A stretch of DNA of 15,479 bases from contig JBLHKE010000094.1 of NCBI GenBank assembly GCA_047619485.1, forward strand, positions 1-15,479, read 5' to 3'. The notes under the pieces were generated by a model. It made no database searches and was not told where the DNA came from. It was given only the letters and a program-made list of their open reading frames with translations. Below are positions 14,310-15,479 of this stretch, piece by piece. The DNA is from JBLHKE01 sp047619485 (GTDB lineage Bacteria > Verrucomicrobiota > Verrucomicrobiia > Verrucomicrobiales > DEV007). How positions within the stretch are numbered: the stretch's first letter is position 1; every line of letters starts with the position of its first letter. The position numbers and the translations under genes are program-made.

Positions 14310-15176
14310 ATGAAAGTTTACATCGACGGCCAGATCCTCGACGAGGCAGACGCAAAAATTTCCGTGTTCGATCACGGCTTACTCTACGGCGATGGCGTCT
14401 TTGAAGGCATCCGCATGTACAACGGCCGCGTCTTCCGGTTGGAGGAGCACATCCGACGTCTCTACGATTCCGCCAAGGTCATGCTACTCGATGTTGGCAT
14501 CGATCCGCAGGCCATGACCGACGCGGTGCTCGACACGATCCGTGCGAACGGATTGACCGAAGGTTACGTCAGGCTCGTGGTCACCCGCGGCGTCGGCACT
14601 CTCGGTCTAAACCCCTTCCAGTGCCCGAAGGCGACCGTCATCGTCATCGCCGCCAACATCACTCTTTACGCGCCCGAGAAATACGAGAACGGCCTCAAGG
14701 TCGTTACCTGCTCGACCCGCCGCCCTACCCCGGCTTCGCTCAGTCCTTCCGTGAAGTCGTTGAACTACCTCAACAATGTCATGGCCAAGGTCGAGGCGAT
14801 CCACGCCGACGCCGACGAAGGTCTCATGCTCAACGAGCAGGGATTCGTTGCCGAATGCACTGGTGATAACCTCTTCATCATCCGTGACGGAAAGATCACC
14901 ACGCCGCCGGTTTCAGCTGGCGCGCTTCCCGGCATCACTTGGAAAATCATCTTCGATATTGCGAAAGAGAAGGGCGTCAGCATCGAGGAGAAGCAGATGA
15001 CCCGCTACGAGATCTACACCGCCGACGAAGCCTTTCTCACTGGTACCGCCGCCGAAGTCATCCCGATGGTCAGCCTCGACCGCCGCCTGGTCGGCGATGG
15101 CAAGCCCGGCAAGATGACCACCGAGTTCATCGCCAGATTTCGCGAGATCGCCAACAGTACCGGTGTAGAGATTTAG
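14310..15176 (+). CDS. ilvE: Branched-chain amino acid aminotransferase (PLP fold type IV)
   Basis: A 288-residue class IV aminotransferase. In this family it makes the final step of valine, leucine and isoleucine synthesis (or the first step of their breakdown), moving an amino group between the 2-oxo acid and glutamate with pyridoxal phosphate. The start MKVYIDGQILDEADAKISVF is typical, followed by GLLYGDGVFEGIR (24-36). The PLP Lys is K149 in SVKSLNYLNN. E182 in AECTGDNLF and the phosphate-binding LTGTAAEV (243-250) complete the site. D-amino acid transaminase and aminodeoxychorismate lyase share this fold, but the GVFEGIR and SLNYLNN motifs and the length favour IlvE. It lies 39 bp after the LolD-like gene and may be co-transcribed. 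No Shine-Dalgarno is seen; the leader is pyrimidine-rich. Confidence 0.93.
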   Translation: MKVYIDGQILDEADAKISVFDHGLLYGDGVFEGIRMYNGRVFRLEEHIRRLYDSAKVMLLDVGIDPQAMTDAVLDTIRANGLTEGYVRLVVTRGVGTLGLNPFQCPKATVIVIAANITLYAPEKYENGLKVVTCSTRRPTPASLSPSVKSLNYLNNVMAKVEAIHADADEGLMLNEQGFVAECTGDNLFIIRDGKITTPPVSAGALPGITWKIIFDIAKEKGVSIEEKQMTRYEIYTADEAFLTGTAAEVIPMVSLDRRLVGDGKPGKMTTEFIARFREIANSTGVEI

Positions 15177-15207
15177 CCAAGTGGCTCAGGGAAAGGTGCG
15201 TGGAAAC

Positions 15208-15280
15208 AGGGCTCACCGGGGGCAACGGTTGGGAGTTTGCTGGTGAGTGTGACCACTGCGGTGGCAGCTCGATGAGCCCT
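15208..15280 (+). ncRNA. Candidate structured leader with two mutually exclusive helices
   Basis: In the gap between ilvE and the McsA-like gene, AGGGCTCA (15208-15215) is perfectly complementary to TGAGCCCT (15273-15280). The overlapping CTCACC (15212-15217) is complementary to GGTGAG (15242-15247), with GCAA (15222-15225) / TTGC (15237-15240) stacked inside. Both helices need the bases CTCA, so they cannot form together. A third small hairpin, CCAC-TGCG-GTGG (15253-15264), lies between. No T-run follows. I do not recognise a known riboswitch; this could be a 3' UTR or 5' leader structure, or chance. Confidence 0.3.
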
Positions 15281-15383
15281 CTCCAAAAATAACGACAGCC
15301 CCAAGAAAAAACTTCCTCTTTCCGGTTTGGCCGGAGCGGCGTAGTGTTGCGGGAATAGTACCCTCACTCGTGACCCGTGCCGA

Positions 15384-15479
15384 ATGATCTGTGACGTCTG
15401 CAAAGAAAAAACCGCCAATGTTTACCTGACCCAAATCGTTGAGGGTCAGATGCAGAAGGTGAATCTCTGCAATGTTTGC
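15384..15479 (+). CDS. McsA-like zinc-finger protein (UvrB/UvrC-motif family), N-terminal 32 codons only
   Basis: The frame from ATG 15384 runs to the window edge. It encodes 32 residues beginning MICDVCKEKTANVYLTQIVE and ending LCNVC. Two CxxC pairs (C3/C6 and C29/C32) 22 residues apart match the N-terminal zinc-binding repeat of McsA, the activator of the arginine kinase McsB in the Clp stress-protease pathway. If this is right, a UvrB/C-like motif should follow, and mcsB is commonly next. The ATG fits the family start; no Shine-Dalgarno precedes it. Identification rests on a short stretch. Confidence 0.7.
   Translation, partial: MICDVCKEKTANVYLTQIVEGQMQKVNLCNVC

Noticed and set aside
1..15479. 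CRISPR array, tRNA or rRNA genes, integron attC sites
   Set aside because: I saw no regularly spaced direct repeats, no cloverleaf with a CCA-type end, no rRNA signatures, and no RYYYAAC/GTTRRRY core pairs.

Overview
The window looks like a piece of a Gram-negative, moderately GC-rich bacterial chromosome, most likely from the Verrucomicrobia/PVC group. This is inferred from gene content and start-site style, not from a search. Pointers are a small tandem AP2-like protein of a type I associate with Verrucomicrobia, a RAYT-type (REP-associated tyrosine) transposase, a McsA-type zinc-finger protein, a very large secreted macroglobulin-like protein, and translation starts that almost all lack a Shine-Dalgarno sequence. 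Envelope genes (GT9 heptosyltransferase-like, MsbA-like and LolD-like) imply an outer membrane.

Layout. At 1-705 on the minus strand is a RAYT-type transposase that runs off the left edge; its 5' end looks frameshifted. An AT-rich divergent spacer separates it from a plus-strand block: a GT9 glycosyltransferase (803-1798) and, 24 bp on, an MsbA-type lipid/ABC exporter (1823-3757), a sensible LPS/glycolipid pair. After a very AT-rich gap come an unrecognised 158-residue protein (3945-4421) and a 2138-residue secreted protein (4643-11059). The large protein has helical solenoid regions and many beta-sandwich, alpha-2-macroglobulin-like segments, but no thioester motif. It ends in a strong terminator, followed at once by a long inverted repeat (11156-11233) built like a REP doublet (REPIN).

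The right third is mostly housekeeping: rplU-rpmA (ribosomal L21, L27) with its own terminator, trmL (tRNA wobble methyltransferase), a tandem AP2-like basic protein with a terminator rich in G-U pairs, a LolD-like ABC ATPase, a branched-chain aminotransferase (ilvE), an intergenic stretch with two mutually exclusive RNA helices, and the first 32 codons of a McsA-like zinc-finger protein cut by the right edge. All genes except the transposase are on the plus strand.

The most unusual items are the giant secreted protein (with the orphan gene in front of it) and the pairing, within one window, of a RAYT gene and a REPIN-like palindrome whose two halves each begin with GTAG facing the spacer. 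The first is a candidate uncharacterised envelope or extracellular system; the second is a candidate transposase-substrate pair. Neither function can be proved from this sequence alone.
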